DNA from: Epiperipatus broadwayi
Lineage: Eukaryota > Onychophora > Udeonychophora > Euonychophora > Peripatidae
Direction: 5' to 3'
Assembly: GCA_028023455.1 (NCBI GenBank)
Contig: JAQFVV010006197.1
Span: 20,395,254 to 20,459,253 of the forward strand
DNA length: 64,000 nt
Both the position numbers and the translations under genes were made by a program. This document shows, one piece after another, positions 36,169-45,450 of this stretch. The notes below the pieces were generated by a model, which saw only the letters and a program-made list of their open reading frames with translations, searched no databases and was not told the DNA's origin. Position 1 is the stretch's first letter, and each line of letters begins with the position of its first letter.

Positions 36169-37410
36169 AATACATTTAAAGATCAGCCTTTCAAGCTATT
36201 GTGCATGCGCTTTTTACGAGTGTTAATAATAAATATATACTTTCATTCCCAACATGAGCTATAGTATTTGTGAAAGAATAAAATGAATCCACTTATTCTT
36301 TCCAACCCAAATGCTTATACGATATCTCGTGTTGGGAATGAAAGTATTCATTTATTATTAACCTTTCCATAGTACCTTTTATTTATTGGTTGAGTGAGTA
36401 AAACTCTGAACTTTTTTAATTGGTCAACTCACAAACTCTTTGATAGAAATATTTTTATCTTTTAATATATATTAATTTTAGTTTCATTTTCAAAAAGTAT
36501 ATTAATTATTTGTAATGTTAGGAAAGTAAACGAATGTTTTTTCAAAAATATTTTTTTATTTGTATGTAATAGAAAATTCAAAAGCGGAAAAATCAAAGAA
36601 AACATTACGAGCGAATTACAAGCAATCTAAACATCATTTATATTCCTCCCAGATTTGCCGTTACGAATTTTTTAAGAATTTTTTAGAAAAAATCTTAATG
36701 TTTTTCTCAAATATAATTATATTTTCAGCATATTATTAAAAAAATACACCAAAAATACATTGTAATATTTAAATAAATGCCAGAAAAATATTCTAAAACA
36801 TTAAAAAATCAAATAAACAGCTTGGAGCAACCTAAACTCTTGACAAGATGTCAAAATTGTTGCTACGGCTGGTTTCTTTTTCAATTTACAATCGTGTAAA
36901 GTATACAATTTTTTAATAAAACCTTACTACTTTTGTAAAATAACTATATTTTTAGCAGATTTTATGAAAATTATTTATAATATGTATGAAACATAATAAA
37001 AAAAATACTCTAAAACATATATTTTCATTTTAGCGATGAAAAAATATTTAACGGAATCATCAGCCAATAAGAATTGAGAATAGATTGCGAATAGATTATC
37101 CAACCAATCAAAACTGGCCTTCTTCTTTTGTTCAACTTAAAACCCTCCTAGTATTGATTTTTTACTTGTAAAATAATAAAGAAGAGGGCAGCATCTTATA
37201 GGCCTTGCTCTAAGCTTTCATACGGGTATTTTTTCTTCACCATACCTTGAAAATCGGCTGAGTTAGAGCAATCTAAAGGTGACAACCGCTATAATGCGGT
37301 TCGAGCTATGAAAAGGTTAACACTCGTAAAAAGCGCATGCACAATAGCTTGAAAGGCTCATCTTTAAATGTATTACAATTATAAACATAGTGCTATAGAA
37401 AATAAATGCT
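36169..37410. mobile_element. 1.24-kb insertion with inverted ends inside the LTR
   Basis: The inverted ends are about 60 bp. Left: aatacatttaaagatcagcc, tttcaagctattgtgcatgc, gctttttacgagtgttaa. The right end read inward is nearly identical. 'atatacatataattgt' stands on both sides (36153-36168 and 37412-37427), a 16-bp target duplication, and the other LTR shows the uninterrupted site. Next to the left end is a second internal hairpin: actttcattcccaacatgag (36240) mirrors ctcgtgttgggaatgaaagt (36327). No ORF of note is present. The long target duplication does not fit an ordinary DNA transposon and suggests target-primed insertion. Confidence 0.8.
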
Positions 37411-37834
37411 TATATACATATAATTGTCAACAGATTATTAATATATTTAACATATATATATATAATACAGTCACTAAGTCTCTTGATTACTCGCAATGTT
37501 CATGAGTATCTCCCAAGGTTAATTTCCTCGCTCTGGCTAATTCTCCTTCAGTTTTCTCAACTTGACATACAAGAATTATTTTTTAAGATCCTGGGTCTGC
37601 AAAAAAGAAGCTTCGGCTTTCTCTGCTGTTTCCAGGGTGTCTGAATTTCTATGTGAGGCAACAAAACTGCCATACACACACACCCCCAGATAAAAAGTGT
37701 CTTTTTTCTTTGTTGACTGGAGTAATTTCTTATTCATTTTCTATCCCCAGTGGCATGTTTTCTTGATCTTATCTCTTGGGTTTTATTTAATTATTTCTTT
37801 TTGGAATTCGAGTTGATTAATTATTGATAATCAG

Positions 37835-38147
37835 CACATGATCACCATCTCTTATGCTAGCACATAGCTGTTATTAAACAGGCAAAAACTCTCCATACAG
37901 TATTGCTACCCTGTGCCAACCAGAGTAATCAATGGATGCCAGAAGGCTTGTGCATAAAATCTCCAACTAGTGCCTATTCATCCAATATCCCCAAACTAGT
38001 TTCTGATGAAGGTCATAAGCCAAAAACTAGTTTGGGGATATTGGATGAGTAGGCACTAGATGAGGATTTTATGCACAAGCCTTCTGGCATCGATTGATTG
38101 CTCTGGTTGGCACAGAGTAGCATTACTGTATGGAGAGTTTTGCCTGT
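37835..38147. mobile_element. 313-bp near-perfect palindromic insertion inside the LTR
   Basis: Arms 37876-38002 and 38023-38150 are inverted repeats with few mismatches: caggcaaaaactctccatac mirrors gtatggagagttttgcctg, and ccaatatccccaaactagtt mirrors aactagtttggggatattgg. Flanks are ttattgataatcag (37821-37834) and ttattgacaatcag (38148-38161), a 14-bp target duplication with one difference. The other LTR has the empty site. The 20-base loop begins CTGATGA. Confidence 0.88.
38003..38026 (+). ncRNA. Hammerhead-like core in the palindrome loop (candidate)
   Basis: CTGATGA is followed by AGGTCATAAGCC (possible three-pair stem II GGU/GCC), then AAAAC where CGAAAC is expected, then TAGTTTGGGG, which could pair with the CCCCAAAC upstream. 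The layout resembles the hammerheads at 59.7 and 60.6 kb, but the GAAA box is changed and stem I is not directly adjacent. This could simply be a hairpin loop. Confidence 0.3.
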
Positions 38148-38314
38148 TTATTGACAATCAGATTAATTATAGGCAATCAAATTCCTGCATAATCAGATTT
38201 TCTTTAGTTTTATTCCTTTACTGTTTTAGTAATTATTTTTGTTCTTAAATTATTTCTAGCCGATCGTTTAGAGACACACATTTAATTATTGATTTTATTA
38301 GTAATTAGTAACTA

Positions 38315-38335
38315 TTCCACTCCTCCCCTTACTCC
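38315..38335 (-). other. Polypurine tract of the gypsy element
   Basis: On the element's strand the 21 bases just before the 3' LTR are all purine but two (ggagtaaggggagg then agtggaa). Such a tract primes plus-strand DNA synthesis in LTR retrotransposons. Its position fixes the LTR boundary. Confidence 0.8.
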
Positions 38336-38493
38336 AAAATCATTTGTTTTATATGTAGTCTTGTAATCTTTTTGGTTTACTTTTACTACGTTGGGGTCTG
38401 GGTGATTGCCTTTCCCTGGATTATTCACTTTTTGTTTCCATTTCATTGTGCGGTTGTACTTTTTCCTGTTTTTCAGCATCTAGATCTGTTTGT

Positions 38494-39400
38494 TCACACT
38501 CTCTGCCTCAGGTTTGGGTTTTCCGGTTCTTCCGTGTGTGGTATTATTGTAATCAGGAATAGCGTCTTTTCTACTATTCGATGATGAATGTGGTTTATAT
38601 GTCTTTTGTATCGTTTACCCTTCCCATCTTCGATGGTTAATATTTGTCTGGATTTCTTTTCCATAACTGTACCTTCAATCCACTTTTGCAATGTGTCATG
38701 TAACCATATTTTTTCACCAATTTGAAATGTTCTCTGTTCACTTATAAGATGGAGATGTTCGTGTTTTGGTTATAACATGTCTAATTTGATGCACAGTTTC
38801 CTGCGAATCAAGAACTCTGTTGGCGATTTGTTTGTTGTTGTAAATGGTGTTGTGTGTGTTAATACAGCATTGCTTTGTGCAATATTTCTTGAACGTAGTT
38901 GTTCAGAGATTTTTTAATTGCTTTTTTGATTGTTTGTATAGTCTTCTCCATGATGCCATTTGACAATGTGTGCTATGGGGGTGCACACATGTCTGATTCC
39001 ATTGTCATTCAGGTATTCCTCCATCTCTTGTGCTATAAATCCCATGGCATTATCAATGACTATTGCTTCCAGTAATCCGTGACATGAAAATATCACTTTT
39101 AGTAGTTTTATTGTTTCTTGTGCACTCATATTTCTGACGATGTGGTATTCGGCCCATTTTGAATATGCATCAACCAGCACTAGCAACATCTTGTCATTAA
39201 TAGGGCTGGCATGGTCCATGTAGAGTTTCTGCCATGGTTTCTCTGCCTTGGGCCAGGGTATATATTCTTTTGGTTTCATGTTACTGTGTGCTTGACACGC
39301 TGAGCATTTCTTAATATAATTTTCTATATCGAGCATTATTCTTGGCCACCAGTCATAGCTGCGAGCTAGAGCTTTTGCTCATACTATTCCCGAGTGTCCC
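38494..39400 (-). pseudogene. Gypsy integrase (core and C-terminal domain), broken
   Basis: The open part 38914-39336 has IKKCSACQ (end of the H2C2 zinc finger), MLLVLVDAYSKWAEYHIV (first catalytic Asp) and LEAIVIDNAMGFIAQEMEEY (second catalytic Asp in the 'DNxxxF' block). The third catalytic residue lies in another frame: SNGIMEKTIQTI (about 38935-38970) keeps the Glu. Further along, 38494-38691 reads WIEGTVMEKKSRQILTIEDG then KRYKRHINHI, the C-terminal 'WxxGxV...YxV...RRHxxHI' block. The triad residues are all visible, but at least one frameshift separates them. Integrase would join the element's cDNA to the chromosome. It is adjacent to the 3' LTR, as expected. Confidence 0.85.
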
Positions 39401-39674
39401 TTATGTTGCAAGTTTAGGACTATATTCATTCCACTTTCGATGGTATGACTACTCTGTCTCCCATTAATTTGCAACCTTTATTAACAGATAGATCATTTCT
39501 ATTGGCCCAAAAGATGGGTGCCACTTCTTGTGATTTCTTTGTTGGCCAGCCATTCCTAATCCAATTCTTTAGCAGCCCATATCCTTTATTTTCTCTTGTT
39601 CATTTTTCCACTGTTTCACTATTGAGGATTTCAGACTGCATAGAATCCATATAGTTGATATCTATTTCATGCAT

Positions 39675-40106
39675 TCAGGGTTCCCATCTGTCAAGGTTTC
39701 TGAACAATGCATTTGAGTGCTGAATTTCTCTTCCCTTCTTGTATACTAGTTGGTAGTCACATACTGCTAGTATATTCCTCCATTGTAGCATTTTTGGGCT
39801 CAGGTGATCAGGAGCTAGCCTATCACTTGCTAGTATACCCAGTAACAGCTTATGATCCATTATAATTTGAAAGAATATCTGCCATATATATATATATTGG
39901 TGGAATTTCTTTAATCCAAATATTATTGCAAGTGCTTCTTTGTCTATTTGACTGTAGTTTTTTTCAGCCTTGGAGAGGGTTCTAGACACGTATGCAATAC
40001 ATCGTTCTCCATTATTGCATGGGTGGCAGAGGACCACTCCCACTCTCCATTCTGGGGCATCTATGGTTAGAGTTACTTCTTGATTATTGTCAAACTGGAT
40101 TAACAA
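39675..40106 (-). pseudogene. Gypsy RNase H domain and connection
   Basis: 143 residues open without a stop: VTLTIDAPEWRVGVVLCH (compare 'TDASxxGxGAVL', first Asp kept), CIAYVSRTLSKAEKNYSQID then KEALAIIFGLKKFHQYIY (Glu in 'ExLAIVxAxxKF'), IMDHKLLLGIL (compare 'TDHKPL'), then MLQWRNILAVCDYQLVYKKG and HSNALFRN (compare 'NxADALSR'). These are the RT_RNaseH blocks in correct order. The domain removes RNA from RNA-DNA hybrids during reverse transcription. It is continuous with the RT upstream apart from a frame change near 40150-40260. Confidence 0.87.
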
Positions 40107-40259
40107 TTTCTCTGATGCCAGTAGACTTTTTGTGTGGCCAAAAGCGTCATCATATATTTTTTAACTACTGCCACTTATGATTCTTTTTAAGTAACTTGAA
40201 CAGAGGTTTTGCTATGTTAGCTTTATTCTGTAGGAATAGTTCAAAGTAATTAATGAGGC

Positions 40260-40919
40260 CTAAAAAGGCTTGAAAATATTAGACATTCCTTGGGGTTTTT
40301 GTCTTTTGTACAGCATTTACTTTTTCAGGCAAAGGCTGTTTCCCTTTTCCAGAGATTACATGTCCTAGAAACACTAATTCTTTTGTGTTCCATACACTTT
40401 TCTCAGCATTCAGTTTTACTCTGCAGTTGTTTAATTTACCACATACCCTAGTCACTTTTTGATGCAAGCTCTCCTCTGAGTCTGCTGTTATTAATATGTC
40501 ATCAAAATATGGTATGACACCCTCGAATCCATGCAGTAGTGTGTCAATCTATGCCTGGAATATATTTGGGGCTGTTGATATGCCAAATGGCAATCTATTG
40601 CACTTAAACAATCGTTAATATTTTGGCCATTTTCTCTGACACTGAAATTTGGTGAAACACTGAATTTAAATCCAGTTTTCCAAAATGTAATGCTTTTTGT
40701 TCTTTATTTGGAAACTTATTTATGGTTACTCTGTAATCACCACAGATGCCTGTTTCCATTGGGCTTTGTAATGATGACTATGGGTGTCACCCAGTCTGCT
40801 ATTTCTACAGGTGTCAAAACATCATCATTGACCAATGAACAGATTTTCTCTTCTACTTTTGTTCTTTGAGCATATGGTATCTTCCACGGTTTACAAAATT
40901 GTGGCATGTGCATTGTCAA
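40260..40919 (-). pseudogene. Gypsy reverse transcriptase
   Basis: The N-terminal part (40737-40919) reads PQFCKPWKIPYAQRTKVEEK and VLTPVEIADWVTPIVIITKP (compare 'KPRPVPYALRxxVExEL...GVLxPVxxSxWATPIVxVxKxxG'). A shifted part gives FGKLDLNSVFHQI (compare 'LDLxxAYxQI'). The catalytic YFDDILIT lies at the complement of 40498-40509, with both aspartates intact. The next part (40279-40467) reads NCRVKLNAEKSVWNTKELVF and LGHVISGKG (compare 'GLxLNxxKCxFxxxxVxFLGHxIS'). At least two frameshifts separate the pieces, so no working enzyme is made. Confidence 0.88.
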
Positions 40920-40955
40920 CTAACTCCACCTCTATGGAGTTTGTGTCTATCATGA

Positions 40956-41260
40956 CTAATTGATCGGTAAATAAGTTTGGATATTTATTTTTAATTTCTC
41001 TTCCAAGGGAGATTTTTTTATGTTAACTTGAATTCTAATTGCTTGGAACCTGTCTCTGCCTATTATAGGGCTAAATCTCACTTGTACTATGTATAACAGT
41101 AATGTATTTAGTTTATTACAGTATTTAACCAGAGTTTGTATTTTCCCCAGTAAATTTAATGCTTTTCCGCTTACATCCCAAGCTTTTATGCTGTTTCTTT
41201 CCAGTATTAATCCAGAGTCCATTGCTAATAGTGTTCTCTAAACTATGTCTGATATAGTAT
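40956..41260 (-). pseudogene. Gypsy protease-RT linker region
   Basis: The minus frame 40956-41222 has IKAWDVSGKALNLLGKIQTL and PIIGRDRFQAIRIQVNI, which match the end of the gypsy aspartic protease region ('..GxxxxxLGxxxVxVxY....LLGRxWLxxIRLxW'), just upstream of RT. The catalytic D[ST]G that should lie some 80 residues further upstream is not securely visible, because the sequence there has decayed or been replaced by the segment at 41.4-42.4 kb. Confidence 0.7.
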
Positions 41261-41359
41261 AATGATCCGGAGAATAGGAGACTTAACATATCTACACTAC
41301 AGGGCACCACTAGGCATTTGAACCTAGAAAATTTATAAAGTAGGCAGATACACAAGTCA

Positions 41360-42400
41360 AAAAAAAATTTTTTTTTTATATATTTTGATTCCGGTCATTA
41401 GCCCATTGTCATTAGCTCAGTGGAATAGCAGAGATTTATATTTTATAATAAATTCTTATCTAAGAATATATAAAAAAGAATAAAATAAGCCACTGCCAGT
41501 AATTATACACACAAACATTTATTTACGCACATATATATATATATAATTTAGCATTATTATTTTAGTATGTTTACTTTAGCATTTAACTACATTTTTAAAT
41601 TTTATTTTAGATTTTAATTTTATAAGTTCGCACAGATGTATTTATAAAAGTTTGTTTTATAATGTTGAGTATAGATCGGCTGCATAGATTCCATGGTTAA
41701 AAACATTTCAAAATAAACATAACCAGTCATCAATAACGTCAATTGCAGAGGAAATACAAGAAACCCAATGGCATTCATCATAAGATGCCGCATTGACATC
41801 GATGACTTATATATTCTAACCGAATATGAAAACCAAAACATAATTAACCGCTAACGAATCCATGCAATGTCCATACCCAACTTAAATTTAATGTATTTTT
41901 ATTTAGAGTGTCGAGTATGAATAGACTACATAGATTTGCATTTGAAAATAAAATATTCTATCCTTATTTAACCTTAGGCCAAAAGTTCGCAGTCAAACCA
42001 ATGTCAATCCATCTGATATATCGATGCATTCAATGTAACACGAATACGGCAGCACAAAAGGTTAAGAAAAGAAATTGCCTCTTGTCTGATAGGAATACTA
42101 CATCTATCTGATGAGAAGAGCAATAAAAAAAACTCCATAGGAAAGGACTGCGATCATTTTGCCGACTTTCAATCGCATTCCATAGGCAAAAAGGAAGTAT
42201 GCGGCATATAAAGCGATTCTTCCCATAGCAAATCTCATACTACATCTACTAATTACACCAATATATCCAATCCATTGACCTAATTTAACTACGAAACAAA
42301 TAACCTAAGATTACCCTCCCCTAATATAACTTTACAAATCTATATAGCCATTCAAGCCCGACTTAAGTTTAACATTTATATAATTTAATTTAACGAAAAA
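41360..42400. other. Foreign segment between gag and pol, with an imperfect internal duplication
   Basis: This stretch breaks the gypsy coding region. It is richer in G+C than its surroundings at 41.65-42.35 kb and does not translate into gag or protease. 'ttgagtatagatcggctgca' then tagatt at 41661 resembles 'tcgagtatgaatagactaca' then tagatt at 41911. 'cccaacttaaatttaa' at 41877 resembles 'cccgacttaagtttaa' at 42357. The origin is unknown. It may be two copies of one inserted sequence. Confidence 0.5.
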
Positions 42401-42589
42401 CAGAAATCATAATAAAAACTTAAAAGCACAAAAAAAAAAATGGAAATGATTTTACAAATGAAATACATCAAATTAAAATTACTTATTAATAAATAAAGTT
42501 GGTCAGATAGAATTCTATTGCAATTATTTTAAATACGGAAAGTTTTTAATTTAATGTTGATGAATTCTCTAAAGTTCTTATGGTTTTAA

Positions 42590-42720
42590 AAGGTCCATAA
42601 TTTGTAGTTGTTTGTAATTTTGAATGGGAAGTCCCACGCCGTCCTGAAGATTTTGGTATCCAGTTAGCCATTGTTTGTTATTTATCCAGAGGTCTTTTAC
42701 TTTAGCTGGTCCTTAATGTA
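42590..42720 (-). pseudogene. Gypsy-type fragment resembling an integrase C-terminal block
   Basis: The minus strand reads GPAKVKDLWINNKQWLTGYQ then NLQDGVGLPIQNYKQLQ, reminiscent of the integrase C-terminal 'KxGDxVxVxxxxxxxWxxGxI' block. It lies between gag and pol, where such a domain does not belong, and could be part of another gypsy copy or of a rearrangement. The match is weak. Confidence 0.35.
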
Positions 42721-43499
42721 GAAAAAACGATGTCATTTCTTTTTTTTTACAAACCTGAAGGGATTGAAGAGTGCATCTTTTCAATCCCTTCTCCTTCAAC
42801 TCCGCACTAATACATATCACCACTGCTGTCATAATCTCTTCCTCTAATTAATTTTTTTTATTTCCAAACCTTACCTTTTATATTAATTTTGCGGATTAAC
42901 TCAACATTATGTCATGATGATGAAGACCCTTTCGTTGAGGTCCAATTCCTAAGGGATTTCTTTTTATTTGCTATAAGTTTCTATTGTTTTCCTATCTAAC
43001 CATTGCTTATACATTTAAATGCCCAAGGGCTAGTTCACTTTGACTAATTAAAATAATCATTTCCATTTTTCAATAACATTAATTAATTTGTTTTCCAAAC
43101 TTAAAGATATATTTTTATCTCCAAATCTTTTTAAGTTTTTGCTTTTAAAATACTTTTTCTGTTTTTAATAAAGTTTTTTATTTTAATAATTTTTTTCATC
43201 TGTGTGATTTTATATATATTAGAGTTTAGATGATTTTTAATTTTCAATATTTATGTCTTAAAAAAAAAAAGTTTTTAAATGCGAACTTTTCAATGTCTCA
43301 ATTTTTAAAAAATAATGTAACAGCATATGTGCCCGTTACAATAGATATACCCAAACCACTATCTATTTCCAGTTTCATTTTAACTTCACAAATTTCCAAT
43401 TCGATTATAAATTGTCTCTCCATGCTTGTATTTCTAATAGTAAAATTATTATTCTGTTTATCTCTCAAATTCTTTTGACTCCATTCTTTTTCTTGATTT

Positions 43500-43630
43500 G
43501 CATCTATATCAGGTTTTCTACATATGCATGCAATGTGTCCCTTATCTCCACATTTAAAACACTTTTCTTCTCTCCACCTGCACTCTCTTGCTCTATGGTT
43601 AGTTTTTCCACAGCAATATCAGGTCATTTT
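43500..43630 (-). pseudogene. Gag nucleocapsid, two zinc knuckles
   Basis: The minus strand reads YCCGKTNHRARECRW followed by KCFKCGDKGHIACICRK. The second is a complete CX2CX4HX4C zinc knuckle. The first lacks its leading cysteine, because the codon at 43619-43621 is a TGA stop where TGT or TGC is expected. Such knuckles bind the element's RNA during packaging. This is the C-terminal end of Gag. Confidence 0.82.
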
Positions 43631-43851
43631 ACTTCTCTTTTCAAAATCTGGTTTGCATTGGTTATTCTGATTACTATCAGTTTTATAAATCTGGGTATTT
43701 ACCTCTTCAGTTGTATTTTTAAAAGTTTAGGCTTGTTCACTTATTAGTTCATAAGCCATTCCTTTCTGGATTGCGCTCTGGTATTTTAAGTCTGTATCCT
43801 TTAATAATTGTTCTCTCAATCTGTCACTGTACATATCCCAGAGTAATTGAT

Positions 43852-44181
43852 CTAGAATTTCTTCAATATAGTCACTGTATCCCCAATCCTTAGCCAATTT
43901 TCTAAGGCTAAATTATAGTCTTTTATTGATTCCCGTTTAGACTGTTTCCTATTTCTTAGTTTTAACCAGGCTATGTGATGGGATGGCCAGGGTCTAAAAT
44001 TCTCTGTCAGTTTCTTGACTAACTTTTTGTATTCTATTTTATCGGTGGAGTCAAAAAACTTATTGACAAATTCTATAACTTTTTTCCCCAAGAAGCACAA
44101 GAGTGCTGCCACATTCCTTTTGTTTTCTTGTATATTGTTCAGGGTAAAAAAATTTCTACCTGTTTTATATATAGTATACAT
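43852..44181 (-). pseudogene. Gypsy Gag, capsid-like part
   Basis: 109 residues open: NIQENKRNVAALLCFLGKKV, IEFVNKFFDSTDKIEYKKLV, KKLTENFRPWPSHHIAWLKL then RNRKQSKRESIKDYNLALEN. This follows the retrotransposon gag pattern 'kkvxxLLxxlGxxaixxfxxl......YxxxxxxlxxxfxpxxnxxxerxxFxxrxQxxxEsixdYxxxLxxLa'. It lies just inside the right (5') LTR, as expected for gag. The start codon and N-terminal part are unclear. A frameshift separates it from the zinc knuckles about 230 bases downstream. Confidence 0.8.
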
Positions 44182-44292
44182 TCTGCAGCATTCTCCACAT
44201 CAAATTCGCTTATGGCTGTTTGTCCAAAAGACATTTTTAGTTGTTGAAAAGATCCTCATAGAGTTCGGATCAACTGTGCGACTGCACTAGTT

Positions 44293-45001
44293 TGTTATGT
44301 CTTGATATTGGCTTTATCTCGACAGATATGAGTGGAAATTTTCTCAAGAATTATTCTACTCTGTTTCAATACCAATAATCCAATGGTTTCAATTTTATGA
44401 GAAAGTTTAATAAACATAAACAATTATTCCGGAAATACATATACACATATAATTGTAAGCAGATAATTAATATATTTACAATATATATAATACAGTCACT
44501 GAGTCTTTTGCTTACTCACAATTTTCATGAGTATCTCCCAAGATTAATTTCCTTGTTCTCTTTCAGTCTTCTCACCTTGGCATACAAGAATTATTTTTAA
44601 GATCCTGGGTCTGCAAAAAAGAAGCTCCATCTTCCTCTGCTGCTTCAGTGTGTCTGATTTTCTATGCGAGGCAACAAAACTGCCAAACCCCCTCAAATAA
44701 AAAAAAGCTTATTTTTTTCCTTTAATTTCTGAAGTAATTTCTTATTCATTTTCTATCCCCAGTGGGCATGTTTTCTTGATCATATCTCTTGTGTTTTATT
44801 TAATTATTTCTTTTTGGAATTCAATTGTTGATTAATTATTGACAATCAGATTAATTATGGACAATTGAATTCCTGCATAATCAGATTTACTTTAGTTTTA
44901 TTCCTTTACTGTTTTAGCAATTATGTTTGTTCTTAAATTATTTTTAGCCGGTCATTTAGAGACACACATTTAATAAGTTATTTTAATAGCGATTAGTAAC
45001 T
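44293..45001 (-). repeat. 5' LTR of the gypsy element, uninterrupted
   Basis: About 709 bp, matching the left LTR from tatgtcttgat to attagtaact. It keeps the empty target sites of both insertions found in the left LTR: acatataattgtaagcag at about 44450, and attattgacaatcagattaa at about 44838. On the element's strand it runs right to left and would contain the promoter and the start of the transcript. The primer-binding site should lie just below 44293; 'ctagtgcagtcgcac' on the element's strand is a possible but unconfirmed one. Confidence 0.88.
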
Positions 45002-45073
45002 TTTTCTAGAAAGTAATATTTTTTTTCAAAACAAATAATTTTCCATCTATAGTAAATAATTAAAAATATATTT

Positions 45074-45176
45074 TTCCCCATTATATTTCATTTTCTATAT
45101 TTATCGATCAGCAATAATATACAATATTTTCCCATTATATTTCATTTTCTATATTTATCGATCAGCAATAATATAG
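45074..45176. repeat. Tandem duplication, two units of about 55 bp
   Basis: cccattatatttcattttct, atatttatcgatcagcaata and atata occur twice in a row with one or two differences. Confidence 0.92.
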
Positions 45177-45374
45177 AATAACAAAATTTTCATTAAATTT
45201 TTTTTTTTTTTAAAGTAATACTATAATGGTCATTAGCATTATTTTCCAATGATTGCCCTTAAAAGATTTCAAAACTTTGAAAAATGCTCCTAGAAAATTG
45301 TGACTGGCCAATAATCTAAAAATCACATATTAACGGTTAATATATATTTATATATAATCAGATGAGATTGTTTT

Positions 45375-45450
45375 TTACTTTATTGACTTAAGAATTGATC
45401 CAGAAATCTTTAGCACTTGTATCCAACACTTCTATCACATTGGATAATCA
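45375..45450 (-). repeat. Old tRNA-like SINE, copy 3
   Basis: Contains gatccagaaatctttagcac, ttgtatccaacacttctatc and acattggataatca, in the order shared with the repeats at 27.2-27.45 and 52.85 kb. Confidence 0.5.

Larger units (their letters stand above)
36008..38313 (-). repeat. 3' LTR of the gypsy element, interrupted by two insertions
   Basis: Matches the right LTR over its whole length: tgtcttgatactggctttat at the low end, cagtcactaagtctcttg, gtctgcaaaaaagaagct, cctgcataatcagatttt, and attagtaact at the high end. Two blocks are absent from the right LTR, 36169-37410 and 37835-38147. Both have target duplications. On the element's strand the LTR starts AGTTACTAAT, like several gypsy-group LTRs that begin AGT rather than TG. 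Confidence 0.88.
36008..45001 (-). mobile_element. Ty3/gypsy LTR retrotransposon, decayed, minus orientation
   Basis: Two LTRs (36008-38313 including two later insertions, and 44293-45001) flank gag and pol remnants in minus-strand order: gag nearest the right LTR, then protease/RT, RNase H, and integrase nearest the left LTR. This RT-RNase H-integrase order defines the Ty3/gypsy class. A purine tract adjoins the left LTR. With the insertions removed, the left LTR is about 720 bp against 709 bp for the right. The element is broken by stops, a foreign segment between gag and pol, and insertions, so it is inactive. Confidence 0.9.

Noticed and set aside
36640-36720. Possible coding exon in the 1.24-kb insertion, because of its somewhat higher G+C.
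   Set aside because: No open frame of useful length on either strand.
41620-41841. Minus-strand frame FPLQLTLLMTGYVYFEMFL considered as a mitochondrial membrane-protein fragment.
   Set aside because: No cytochrome oxidase, cytochrome b or NADH-dehydrogenase signature could be matched. The segment is left as unexplained.
43230-43747. Plus-strand frames opposite gag (43230-43478 and 43412-43747).
   Set aside because: They are shadows of the minus-strand gag region, with low-complexity F/I/L content.
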